DNA from: Shinisaurus crocodilurus
Taxonomy: Eukaryota > Chordata > Lepidosauria > Squamata > Shinisauridae
Direction of reading: 5' to 3'
Length of the DNA stretch: 64,000 nt
Assembly: GCA_021292165.1 (NCBI GenBank)
Contig: CM037879.1
Coordinates: 162,928,886 to 162,992,885, forward strand
The notes under the pieces were generated by a model. That model was given only the letters and a program-made list of their open reading frames with translations, ran no database searches and was not told where the DNA came from. Positions 35,530 through 44,880 of the stretch are shown one piece after another; position 1 is the stretch's first letter; each line of letters begins with the position of its first letter. The position numbers and the translations under genes are program-made.

Positions 35530-37277
35530 CTGTATGTAGTTGTGATTTCGCATGGGGGTTATTATATTTATCTTTTCATAGTTTACATCTTTATATTTTA
35601 ACCGCTGTCAAACTAAATTTGGCAGCTGTTAACTTTTGAGACAGGGTTGTCTGTAGATTTAAATATATAAATATATAGTTACCACACCTCACATATCAGC
35701 TTCTCTCCTTTGCTGTAGAAAACAGGAAGAAAACATCAATGAAGTAAACAAAGAGAGAGTTGTAAAGCATTATATTGAATTACTGCTGCAAATCCCACTT
35801 GTGAAACTGATAAATAATTGGAGTCCTTCAGTTTTAAAAACCCCCGATTGGAGTATAACAGTACTGTCACATGTACTGTTTCTAGTTTCTTATTCAAATG
35901 TTAATATTTTTTTAATTTGCAAAGGCACCATGCACAGTTAGTCTCTTCCAGCATGTCCAGATAGAAAAACAAATAATGAATGTACTTTGAAATGTACCAT
36001 GTGGGGTAATACTATAAAGGCTCTCTGTACATCAAAACAGCAACATGACACCCTGGAAAATACACATGCTATTAAAGCTGTGTTTATTCTCAGGTACATT
36101 GGCCTTTGCATATGGGTGGGCCCATATGATGCAACCAAATCTGAAACCTGATATACACTTACCGTACCTCTTGTGACTGCACGTGGTACTTTTTTAAAAA
36201 ATAGATGAACCCAATTTTCTAAATACCCAATTTTCTAAATTTATTGTTATTTATTTAAAAAAATATTTATAAAATGTGTTTCAGTCAGAAGATACTCAAA
36301 GTATGAACAATAAATGGAAAAACAATGTGGTCATATACGATTTTAGCAGCATTTTCAGAAAGGTGTTTTCAGGTGTTTTGATACTATGTCCAGATGGCAA
36401 TGGCTTACAGCATAGCTGACTTGAGCGGGGGGGACGGGGGGACGGACGCCCTATGACAAATAAATATGTGCTATGAACCTCTGCAACAAGGTTGTGGAGC
36501 TCTCCAGTGTTTAATTCAAAATCTATTGATAAATTATGCATTTGTTATGGAAATATATTATTCAGTTGGTACAATGTTGTATGCTAAGAATGATCATGAA
36601 TAGTTGACACTGGAGGGAGATCATTGTTATGCAACTGGTCAGATAACTCATGTCACCGATACTTCTCTCTGATTTGGCAATTGGGTGAGCAATTCTGATA
36701 TGAAATGTTTGCATGTGCAAGTGTAAAAATCCATCTCAGGTGCTAATAGACTAGGAACTAATGCTGCAGTTGCTGCTCCTCTGTGCACCATCTTTCTTAG
36801 ACGTCTATATCCTAAAGACTGTAATTCTTTAGCATGTCCCTCTCTGCATATTACTGCGTATTCATTTCCATCTCTGCAGATTAAATATATCTGAGAAAAC
36901 AACTTTTGCTACTGGCACTATTTTTTTTTACTAAGTTATAGGCTCTTCTGTAGTGGTGAGCACTGCCCTTCGTTTTGTGGGTCAGCCCCTACGGGTATGC
37001 TGCATGTTAAGGGATATGGGTGAGTCTGAGTTGTCTGTTTTATGACCTGAAACACCGCAGTAGTGAGGAGGAAGAGGCCAAGGCAGTGCATGAAACACAC
37101 AGCTTGTATTCCAAAGAGCTCTTCCCGCCAAAAGTGTGCTTCATTGCTTGTTCTTGCTGGGCCTGCAGCCATGGTGAAGGCCCAGACACTTCTCAGTTAC
37201 TCCGTCCTTGTACAGTTCTCGGCTTGCTCCTAAGGATGGCTCCTTTTTGTCCAGGCAAGGCTCCCATACCTTTAAAA
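35530..37277. other. Intergenic, no recognised feature
   Basis: AT-rich sequence with only short chance frames. Confidence 0.45.
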
Positions 37278-37412
37278 CAGGGGTAAGGAAGCTGTGGTCA
37301 ACTAACAACATGTGGAGGCCAACTCCCATCGCCTCTGACCATTGGCCATGCTGGCTGGGGCGATTGGGATCTGGAGTCCAACATCTGGAGGGCCACAGAT
37401 TCCCCACCCCTG
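37278..37412. mobile_element. Palindromic hAT MITE with 8-bp target duplication
   Basis: Ends CAGGGGTAAGGAAGCTGTGG and CAGATTCCCCACCCCTG around the family core, flanked by a perfect octamer CTTTAAAA (37270-37277 and 37413-37420). This fixes the palindromic family as hAT-mobilised. Confidence 0.88.
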
Positions 37413-37611
37413 CTTTAAAAGCAGCATGGCTGAAGGAACCTAAACAAGTGCTGCTTTCCCCAGCAGTGCATCCTACCTGTTGTGCAGCTTTTGAAATCAA
37501 AGGAGCTCTGACAGAAGGAACACAACATTAAATGAGTGGGGGGGGGAAGGACTGGTTTTCTGGGTATGTCTTTGGATGGAGCTCCTCCATGGGCAGCCTT
37601 TCTTTCCCCAT

Positions 37612-38282
37612 TGTAAGAATCAGAGAATGTTTCTTTCCCAAATTATATTAAATAAAATAAAGGACAAAAATTAAAAGAAGCCAGAGAACTCACCCTGAAT
37701 GGGGGCCCCAGTCTAGTGATAAATGAGGCCTAAAATATGTAAGGAACTCAATGCCCGGGTCATAAGGATGGCATGGGATTAGTAGATGATAAATTATGCT
37801 TAGATAGGGATGACATTGAATAAGTAGGTAACAGATAAATGAAAAATCCTCCCTTTCTGGAAACACAGACCAGGCATAAAAATGTGTCAAAAGAAGAGGT
37901 GTCTACTGATGGGAAAGTAAGAGGTCAAAGTTAAAATGAAGTTAAGGAATGTGTGGAAGAGCCAATAGGAAATCAGAGTAAGAGGATACCACACAACAAA
38001 GGGGATGGACGGTAAACAGGGGCGGGGAATAATGTATTCGGTTTAGGCGGTCGGGATAGGCTGTAAACCTCAAAGTACCCAGCCAATGGGGGAATGAGGG
38101 AGGAACCCTGCGGCCGGGCATAGGGAATAAAAACACGCTGCTTGAATGTTAAGGTGTGCCTACCTGCATAGCGCACCCACTCTTGCAAGACTGTATTCAA
38201 TAAAAAGTGCTTTGCTTTCACCAACTTTCTTGTCCAGAGAAATCTTTCTTTTTACAGGACTTAAACAAAGTCACTTCTAACA
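37612..38282 (+). repeat. 5' LTR of the endogenous retrovirus
   Basis: 671 bp, from TGTAAGAATC to TTCTAACA. A CCAAT box lies at 38083-38087, a TATA-like AATAAAAA at 38126-38133 and AATAAA at 38199-38204, so U3, R and U5 are in the expected order, with transcription probably starting near 38155. It differs from the 3' LTR at 37743, 37893 and 37969, with G here and A there at each. Confidence 0.95.
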
Positions 38283-38285
38283 AAT

Positions 38286-38303
38286 TGGGGGCTCGTCCGG
38301 GAT
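38286..38303 (+). other. Primer-binding site, tRNA-Pro
   Basis: TGGGGGCTCGTCCGGGAT is complementary to the 3' end of tRNA-Pro, the usual primer of many gammaretroviruses, and lies 3 bp after the LTR. Confidence 0.93.
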
Positions 38304-38501
38304 CCTGCCATCACAGTTGCTGGCTGCCATTGCCAACCAACGGGAAGACGCGTCCTACTGAGTTCAGTAGTCTCCTTGGTGCCAAGGGTGGTCAGTGACG
38401 GACTGGCCAAGGAAACCCGAGATGCTGGACTGGTGAAAGGCACTTAGGAGAAACCGGTTGGGTAGGCACGAGATCGGTCAACCAGGCAACTCTGTGCACA
38501 G

Positions 38502-38513
38502 ACCAAGGTAAGA
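38502..38513 (+). promoter_or_regulatory. Candidate retroviral major splice donor
   Basis: CCAAG|GTAAGA with GT at 38508-38509 is a consensus donor in the leader upstream of gag, placed as expected for subgenomic mRNAs. Confidence 0.6.
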
Positions 38514-38729
38514 AAAATTGGGCTATTTATTTTACCTTGGTGGTTGGGATAAGGGCAGGAAAATTTTCCCTTAAAGTACTGCTCTTGGATATCGAGACTG
38601 AATGTGGAGTGTGTGAGACGTGTCCCAGACACGAAGTGAGTGTGGAGTCCCAATCTGCGGTTCCGTTACCTCGCGAGAGGGCGGCCAGAGACGGACGAAG
38701 TGATTGTTAAGGAGCGTGAAAGGGTCTCG

Positions 38730-40396
38730 ATGGGGAACTATAGTTCCAAGGTTGGGTCAGGAAAGATCCAGGAAGAAAAGGTGCCTAGGGAAAGGATTGA
38801 TATTCCGCCAGATAGTCCCTTAGGGCGGATGTTAAAACTATGGAAGGAAATTCCATGTACTCAAAACAAGGATAAAAAGAAAATGATAAATTTCTGTTGT
38901 TTTGTCTGGACTAAGGAGAGTATTAGACCACCTGCAGTCTTCTGGCCTAAGTTCGGGGCAGGGGAAATGTGGCTGTGTCAGACATTAAACATCCATGTAA
39001 ATAATAAAAGACCATATTCTCAAGAAGAATCTGATTATGCCAAATGTTGGGTGGAGAATGGGATAGAAAATATATGCTACCTAGGGGAAAAGACAAAGAA
39101 AGAGAAAGAAAAAGTTTCTGAGAAAGACCCTGAATGTTGGGACCCTCTGTCTCGGCTACCGCCGCCATATGCACCCCTGGGTGGAGGGGAAGGGGCTGGC
39201 GGAGCCGACCCAGAAGTCCCAGCTGAAACAGCACCCCAGGTTAGGGAAGCTCATGTAACCAGAGAAGTAGCCCAATTAAAACAAGACACACAAAACCTTC
39301 CCTTTCCTGAGGGAACTCAGAGAAGAACCAAGAGTGCCACACTAGGGACAGATAGAGACAAATGGGGAAGATCAGAGGATCCATCCCCAGATGTGACTTT
39401 TGGAGGGACAAACATGTACCCTCTAAGGGAAGTCCCGACAGGTCCAGGGCAAATGGGGTATGTAAATGCCCCACTTAATAGTTCAGACATAAGAATTTTT
39501 AAGAAGGAAATGAAGCCTTTGATGGAAGACCCAGTGGGGCTGGGAGAACAAATAGATCAATTTTGGGACCTAATACATATACATGGGAAGAGTTGATGTC
39601 CATCTTGGCCATCTTGTTCTCTGGGGAAGAACGAGCCATGATCAGAAGGGCAGCCCTGTCTGAATGGGACAAGGAACACCCTCCTGGACAAGGGGTGGAA
39701 CCAGCTGATCAAAAGTATCCCAATCTTGACCCTGGGTGGGATCACCAGAGGAATTCACAAAGGATTAAAATGAAAGACCTTAGGACCTTAATGATCAAAG
39801 GAATTAAACACGCAGTCCCTAGGTCCCAGAATCTGACCAAAGCCTTTGAGGTACAGCAGAACAAGGAGGAGTCACCATCTGACTTCCTTCAAAGACTAAA
39901 AGATCAAATGAGGAAATATTCTGGTATGAGCCTTGAAGACCCAGTGAGCCAGTCCCTCTTAAAAGTCAATTTTGTGACAAAGTCATGGCCAGATATTAAA
40001 AAGAAACTTGAGAAAATAGACAACTGGAGTGATAAAAATATCGAGGATCTTTTAAGGGAGGCACAAAAAGTGTATGTAAAAAGGGAGGATGAAAAAGAGA
40101 GGAAGAATATAAAATTGATGGTGAATACAGTGGACCAAGTTATGAAGAAAAAGATGGAGGCTAATGGTCAGAAGGGACAACAAGGAAAAATGGGGAGGGG
40201 AAAGTGGAAACAGGGAAAACCAGGCTCAAGCAGACAAAATCAGGATGGGCAGTTGGGGACAGGAAGAGGTCAAGAAAGGGGAGGACAAAGAGCTGGATGT
40301 TTCCAGTGTGGAAAATTAGGACACTTTAAGAGAGAATGTCCCGAGATCCAAAGGGAAGAAAGGATTATCCCACTAATGAATATGGAAGAGGATTAG
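38730..40396 (+). pseudogene. gag: ERV gag, one frameshift
   Basis: Structural polyprotein. The start at 38730 gives MGN with a myristoylatable Gly2; the frame is also open for 30 codons upstream without ATG, as a possible leader. In order: matrix, a PPPY late-domain motif at 39159-39170, a capsid region with recognisable gammaretroviral capsid spacing, a highly charged coiled-coil-like stretch, and one CCHC zinc knuckle (Cys-Phe-Gln-Cys ... Cys) at 40298-40339. The first frame ends at 39594-39596 and the rest is read in another frame from about 39563, so an indel breaks the capsid. It does not coincide with a canonical slippery heptamer, so it is more likely a mutation than programmed. Ends at UAG 40394-40396. 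Confidence 0.9.
40394..40396 (+). other. Gag-pol UAG readthrough codon
   Basis: Gag and protease lie in the same frame separated only by this TAG, followed by a G-rich context (ggggagtcagggg). This is the suppression arrangement of gamma- and epsilonretroviruses. A downstream pseudoknot would be expected but was not verified. Confidence 0.75.
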
Positions 40397-43300
40397 GGGA
40401 GTCAGGGGTATCCTTTTAAAAGGACCCACCGGGAACCCTTGATAAATTTAAAGGTGGGGCCAGGAGAAGAGGATACAGTATTTCTTGTAGATAGTGGAGC
40501 AGAAAGAACCTCCCTTAATTACAGACCTGTAGGAACCCAATTGTCCAATAATTTTGTACTAGCGTCAGGGGTAGGAGGCCAAATTCGGACCCCAATGTTT
40601 GAACCAATGCAAATTAAACATAAGAAAGAAGAAACAATGTGTCAGCCTCTTTACTTACCAGAATTAGGCACGAATTTGTTAGGAAGAGACATGATGACAG
40701 AACTAGGGCTAGAAGTAAGGGTGGAAAACAAAGAAATGGTGGTAAAGGTGGCAGTTCTTTCAGAGGAAGATATCAAAGAGATAAACCCCGAAGTATGGGT
40801 TAAAGAGGGGAATAGAGGAATTTTAGATATACCTCCATTAAAAATAAAGTTAAAAAGGGAAGGTGAAGTAGTATGTCAGAAACAGTATCCTTTACCATTG
40901 GAAGGAAGGAAGGGCTTGAAGCCAGTCATAGAAACTCTGGTGCAAGATGGGTTGTTAGAACCTTGCATGTCACCTTATAACACCCCTATAACTACCAGTA
41001 AAGAAACCAGATGGTAGTTACAGATTGGTGCAGGACCTAAGGAAGTTGAACCAAATAGTTCAGACCAGACATCCTGTAGTGCCTAACCCATACACTCTTT
41101 TAAGTAGAATTCCACATGAACATGGGTGGTTTAGTGTAATTGATCTTAAAGATGCATTTTGGACCTGTCCTTTGGCTGAGGAGAGTAGGGATATGTTTGC
41201 CTTTGAATGGGAGGATCCAAATACTGGAAGAAAACAACAATTCCGGTGGCGAGTCCTCGTACAAGGATTCACTGAGAGTCCAAACTTGTTTGGACAAGTA
41301 TTGGAACAACTCTTAGAGCAATTTAAAATGCCATCAGGAACGCTCCTCCTCCAGTATGTGGATGACCTTCTAATTTCAGGGAAAAAGAAAGGCCCAGTGG
41401 CGGAGGCCACAAAAGCGCTGTTAAATTTTCTAGGACAGAAAAGACTGAGAGTGTCAGAGTCCAAACTTCAATTTGTAAAAAAGGAAGTAAAATATTTAGG
41501 GCATCTCATAAGTGAGGGGAAAAGAAGAATTAGCCCTGAAAGAGTAAAAGGGATAGTCGAAACACCCCTACCCAAGACGAAAAGGGAATTGAGAAAGTTC
41601 CTAGGGTTAACAGGATACTGTAGGTTGTGGATAGATTCCTATGCGGCTAAAACTAAAGGACTGTATCTGAAATTATTGGAAGAAAAACCAAATGAATTAG
41701 TGTGGACAGATGGAGAAAAAGAATTGATAAAAATCCTAAAGCACGATCTGATAACTGCTCCAGTATTGGCTCTTCCTTCTTTAGACAAACCATTTCATTT
41801 GTTTGTCAGCATACAAGAGGGAACAGCTTTGGGAGTGCTCACCCAGAAATGGGGAGGACAGCGAAAGCCAGTAGCATACCTATCAAAAATTCTGGATCCA
41901 GTCTCCCGAGGATGGCCAGAATGTATTCAGGCAATATCAGGAACAGCTCTGTTGGTAGAAGAAAGCAGGAAGCTAACTTTTGGAGGGGCACTAGTGGTCA
42001 GTACGCCTCATCAAGTTCGCACCATTTTGACACAAAGGGCAGGGAGATGGCTCACAGATTCTAGAATCTTGAGATATGAAGCGGTCTTAATGGAAAAAGA
42101 AGATTTAATCCTCACCACTGAAAATTGTCTGAATCCAGCCACGTTTCTGACAAAAGGGGAACATGAGTGTGAAAATTTAGAACACAATTGTCTGGATATC
42201 ATTGAATATCAGACTAAAGTGAGACAAGACTTGAGAGACCTTCCATTGCATGAGGGAACTTGCCTATTTATAGATGGGTCCTCCCGTGTATTGGAAGGAA
42301 AAAGACACAATGAGTATGCCATAATAGATGGTAACACTAAAGAACTAACAGAATCAGGAAGGTTGCCCAATAACTGGTCAGCCCAAACCTGTGAACTGTA
42401 TGCTTTAAATCAAGCCCTCAAGGCTTTAAAAGAAAAAGATGGGACCATCTATACGGATTCTAAATATGCTTATGGAGTAGTACATACATTTGGAAAAATA
42501 TGGCACGAGAGGGGATTAATAAATAGCAAAGGAAAAGAACTAGTACACGGAGCACTAGTACAAGAAGTGTTAGAAAATTTACTTTTGCCTAGAGAAATAG
42601 CGGTGGTCCACATAATTGGTCACCAAAGAGGTGCATCCTTTGAAGCAAGAGGGAATGCATTAGCAGATGAAGCAGCTAAAGAAGCTGCTATGGGAGAAGA
42701 AGTAGTAAAAATGAACATGCTAACCCCTAGGTTGCCAAAAACAAAAGAAAGGCCAGTATGGACGGAAAGGGAAATGTTAGGACTAAAAGAATTAGGAGCA
42801 ACTGAAGTAGAAGAGGGAAAATGGATACTCCCAGATGGCAGAGAAATGGTCAACAAACAAATAATGAGAGAAATTATGGCTATTTTACATGAAGGGGGCC
42901 ATTGGGGAGTCCAAGCTATGTATGATTTGGTACTTAGAGAATATGGGTGTATGGGGATACACACAGTAGCAAAGCAGATCTGCGAACGGTGTATGATCTG
43001 CAGAAAAATCAACAAAAAGGTGCTAAGAAAGCAACCACCAGGTGGGCGCAAGCCAGGATTGCGTCCTTTCCAAAGTATCCAGGTTGATTTTACAGAACTC
43101 CCTCCAGTAGGCAGGTTGAAATATATACTGGTCTTAGTAGATCATTTAACCAACTGGGTAGAAGCATATCCAATGTCAACTGCCACTGCAACTGGAGTAA
43201 GTAAAATTATCCTGGAACACATTTTGCCCAGGTATGGAATAGTGGAACATATTGATTCAGACCAGGGGAGTCATTTTACTTCCAAGGTATTGAAAGGAAT

Positions 43301-43916
43301 CATGGAGGGAGTGGGAATTAGTTGGGATTATCATACACCATGGCATCCTCCATCCTCTGGAAAAGTGGAAAGAATGAATCAAACGTTAAAAGCCACCTTG
43401 CGCAAATTGATTTTGGAAACTAAATTACCTTGGACTAAATGTTTGCCCCTCGCTTTGTTAAGGATAAGGACCGCCCCACGGAAGGATATAGGAGTATCCC
43501 CATATGAGATGCTGTTTGGTCTTCCATACATGGGTCAACTTGGAGAATTGCCCCAATATGAGACCAAAGATCGGTTTTTAAAACAGTATATACTTGGGCT
43601 GTCGTCTTCTTTGTCTTTTCTTAGGAGGAAAGGACTCCTAGCGCAAACGCCACCCCTGGAATTCGCAGTCCACAATATACAACCAGGACAGTGGGTGTTG
43701 ATCAAATCGTGGAAAGAAGCCAAACTCCAACCGGAGTGGGAGGGGCCTTTCCAAACGCTCCTGAAAACAGATACTGCAGTCCGGACAGCCGAAAAAGGGT
43801 GGACTCACTATACGCGAGTGAAAGGGCCTGTGAAAGAACCTCCAAACGCTAACACTTGGACAGTAATTAAAACACAAACACCCACGAAAATAGTTCTTAA
43901 GAAAGTTACCCATTAG
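40397..43916 (+). pseudogene. pol: ERV pol (protease-RT-RNase H-integrase), one frameshift
   Basis: Protease active site Asp-Ser-Gly at 40490-40498. Reverse transcriptase with Tyr-Val-Asp-Asp at 41355-41366. RNase H with DGSS, TDSKYA and NALADE blocks (about 42270-42680). Integrase with HHCC zinc domain (about 42888-43010), catalytic Asp at 43086, Asp at 43260 and Glu at 43368 (35 residues between the last two), then a Gly-Pro-Phe C-terminal module. The frame changes between about 41000 and 41020, where the first frame stops at 41015-41017 and the remaining 963 codons continue from 41025, so an indel disrupts the N-terminal RT. Catalytic residues are all present. Ends at TAG 43914-43916, directly abutting the next ORF. 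Confidence 0.93.
43602..43624 (+). promoter_or_regulatory. Candidate splice acceptor upstream of accessory ORF
   Basis: A long pyrimidine tract (cgtcttctttgtcttttc) leads to TTAG with AG at 43623-43624, a strong acceptor consensus within the 3' part of pol. No ATG occurs between it and 43917. Confidence 0.6.
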
Positions 43917-44504
43917 ATGGACAATACCATAGGGGATTCTGTACCAGGGTGGGATGCGGGACCAGATAACAACCCGGATTGGGATCCAAAGGAAAGATAT
44001 GCAACAATAGTAGGTCCATTAGTGGACAGCTGGACTACAGGCCCAGGATCATCTGTGATCTGGGAAGAAATCTTGTGCCCATTCTGGGAATTAAGGATAG
44101 AGAAAGGGGACTTAGCGTTACCTAAATTAGGAACTGGGGAGCCAGTTCAGTTTTGGGTCATAAGATACCGACGGGTAGGAACTCAAGGACAGTGGCATGA
44201 GTGGTTTTTTCTTAGGAAAATCGGTGTCCGAGAAGTAGAAGGATATGAGTTACAAAACGAATTAGCAGTTCAAAATCGAGGCATTAGGCGTTGGGCCCAC
44301 CAGGTGATCCAATTACCCCCACAGCTGAATAATTTCCATGAGTTGGAATGTAAGCAGTGTAAGTCAAGATTTGGATCAAATAAGGGAGGACTACTAAATC
44401 TGGACGATTCAGACGAGGAACTCCCATACACAACCTCTGATCCTTGGGAAGGAGAAACAAAGGGGTACATGTATTGTGGAGAAGGACTGTGGGCAGACCT
44501 GTAG
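43917..44504 (+). CDS. Unrecognised ERV ORF between pol and env (195 aa)
   Basis: The ATG directly follows the pol stop in the same frame. The protein is acidic at both ends and unusually rich in tryptophan (11 of 195). It has an aromatic middle (QFWVIRYRRV; QWHEWFFLRK), a CKQC pair near residues 144-147 and a serine-acidic cluster (DDSDEE) resembling a CK2 site. No signal peptide, membrane span or known enzyme motif was seen, and it does not look like a dUTPase. Simple gammaretroviruses carry nothing here. It could be a spliced accessory protein, a readthrough extension of Pol or a captured sequence. It is uninterrupted while gag, pol and env are broken, but the provirus is too young for that to prove selection. 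Confidence 0.6.
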   Translation: MDNTIGDSVPGWDAGPDNNPDWDPKERYATIVGPLVDSWTTGPGSSVIWEEILCPFWELRIEKGDLALPKLGTGEPVQFWVIRYRRVGTQGQWHEWFFLRKIGVREVEGYELQNELAVQNRGIRRWAHQVIQLPPQLNNFHELECKQCKSRFGSNKGGLLNLDDSDEELPYTTSDPWEGETKGYMYCGEGLWADL

Positions 44505-44507
44505 TGA

Positions 44508-44723
44508 ATGGGAGGGCCAAGTCCACTAGTGCTAGAAACTAGATCCTTACCTGTCCAAATCCAAGGTCAACAAAAGGTGATAATTGTGCAAAAGAAGTCC
44601 CGAGGTGGAAGACCTCAAATAATAGGAAATATTACTGTAGACATAGGATCCACACCCAGAGAGATCCCTCCAGGGGGAATCCCTTTGTTCCCAGGGTGGA
44701 GGATACAATATAATGCAAACTAG
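44508..44723 (+). CDS. Small ERV ORF between pol and env (71 aa)
   Basis: Starts three bases after the preceding stop in the same frame: the junction reads TAG TGA ATG. The product is basic in the middle (VQKKSRGGRP) and Gly/Pro-rich at the end, with no recognised domain. It may be a re-initiated ORF, the tail of a once longer upstream ORF, or chance. Confidence 0.4.
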   Translation: MGGPSPLVLETRSLPVQIQGQQKVIIVQKKSRGGRPQIIGNITVDIGSTPREIPPGGIPLFPGWRIQYNAN

Positions 44724-44850
44724 AGAATTAGTTGTAGCTGAAATAATCCTTGTAATCTTTCTTATTCTTAGTGAGTTAGTAACTATATGTTATATCTATA
44801 AACACAAGTTCTTTGGGATTTCCGCGTCAAAAGAATTGACAGAGGATTAG
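44713..44850 (+). CDS. Small ERV ORF with predicted membrane span (45 aa)
   Basis: ATG 44713 to TAG 44848-44850, overlapping the end of the previous ORF in a different frame and in the same frame as env. About 20 consecutive hydrophobic residues (roughly 7-29) are followed by a basic stretch (YKHK) and an acidic tail, a type III single-pass layout. Caution: the T-rich codons coincide with the pyrimidine tract of a probable env splice acceptor, which by itself would encode hydrophobic residues. Confidence 0.35.
   Translation: MQTRELVVAEIILVIFLILSELVTICYIYKHKFFGISASKELTED
44748..44771 (+). promoter_or_regulatory. Candidate env splice acceptor
   Basis: Pyrimidine-rich ccttgtaatctttcttattc runs to TTAG, with AG at 44770-44771, 109 bp before the env ATG. 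A short upstream ATG at 44787 ends after four codons. Confidence 0.5.
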
Positions 44851-44880
44851 AAACCTTCAGTTCCTTAAAGGATTGTAACC

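Noticed and set aside
37690..38224. Minus-strand ORFs in the ERV LTR (60-83 codons), repeated in the 3' LTR
   Set aside because: Duplicated simply because the LTR is duplicated; no domain and no start context.
39555..39600. Programmed -1 frameshift within gag
   Set aside because: No canonical X XXY YYZ heptamer at the frame change, and gag is otherwise joined to pol by UAG readthrough; an indel is more likely.
43917..44504. dUTPase or a known accessory protein
   Set aside because: None of the conserved dUTPase motifs is visible, and the size similarity to lentiviral accessory proteins is not evidence of homology.
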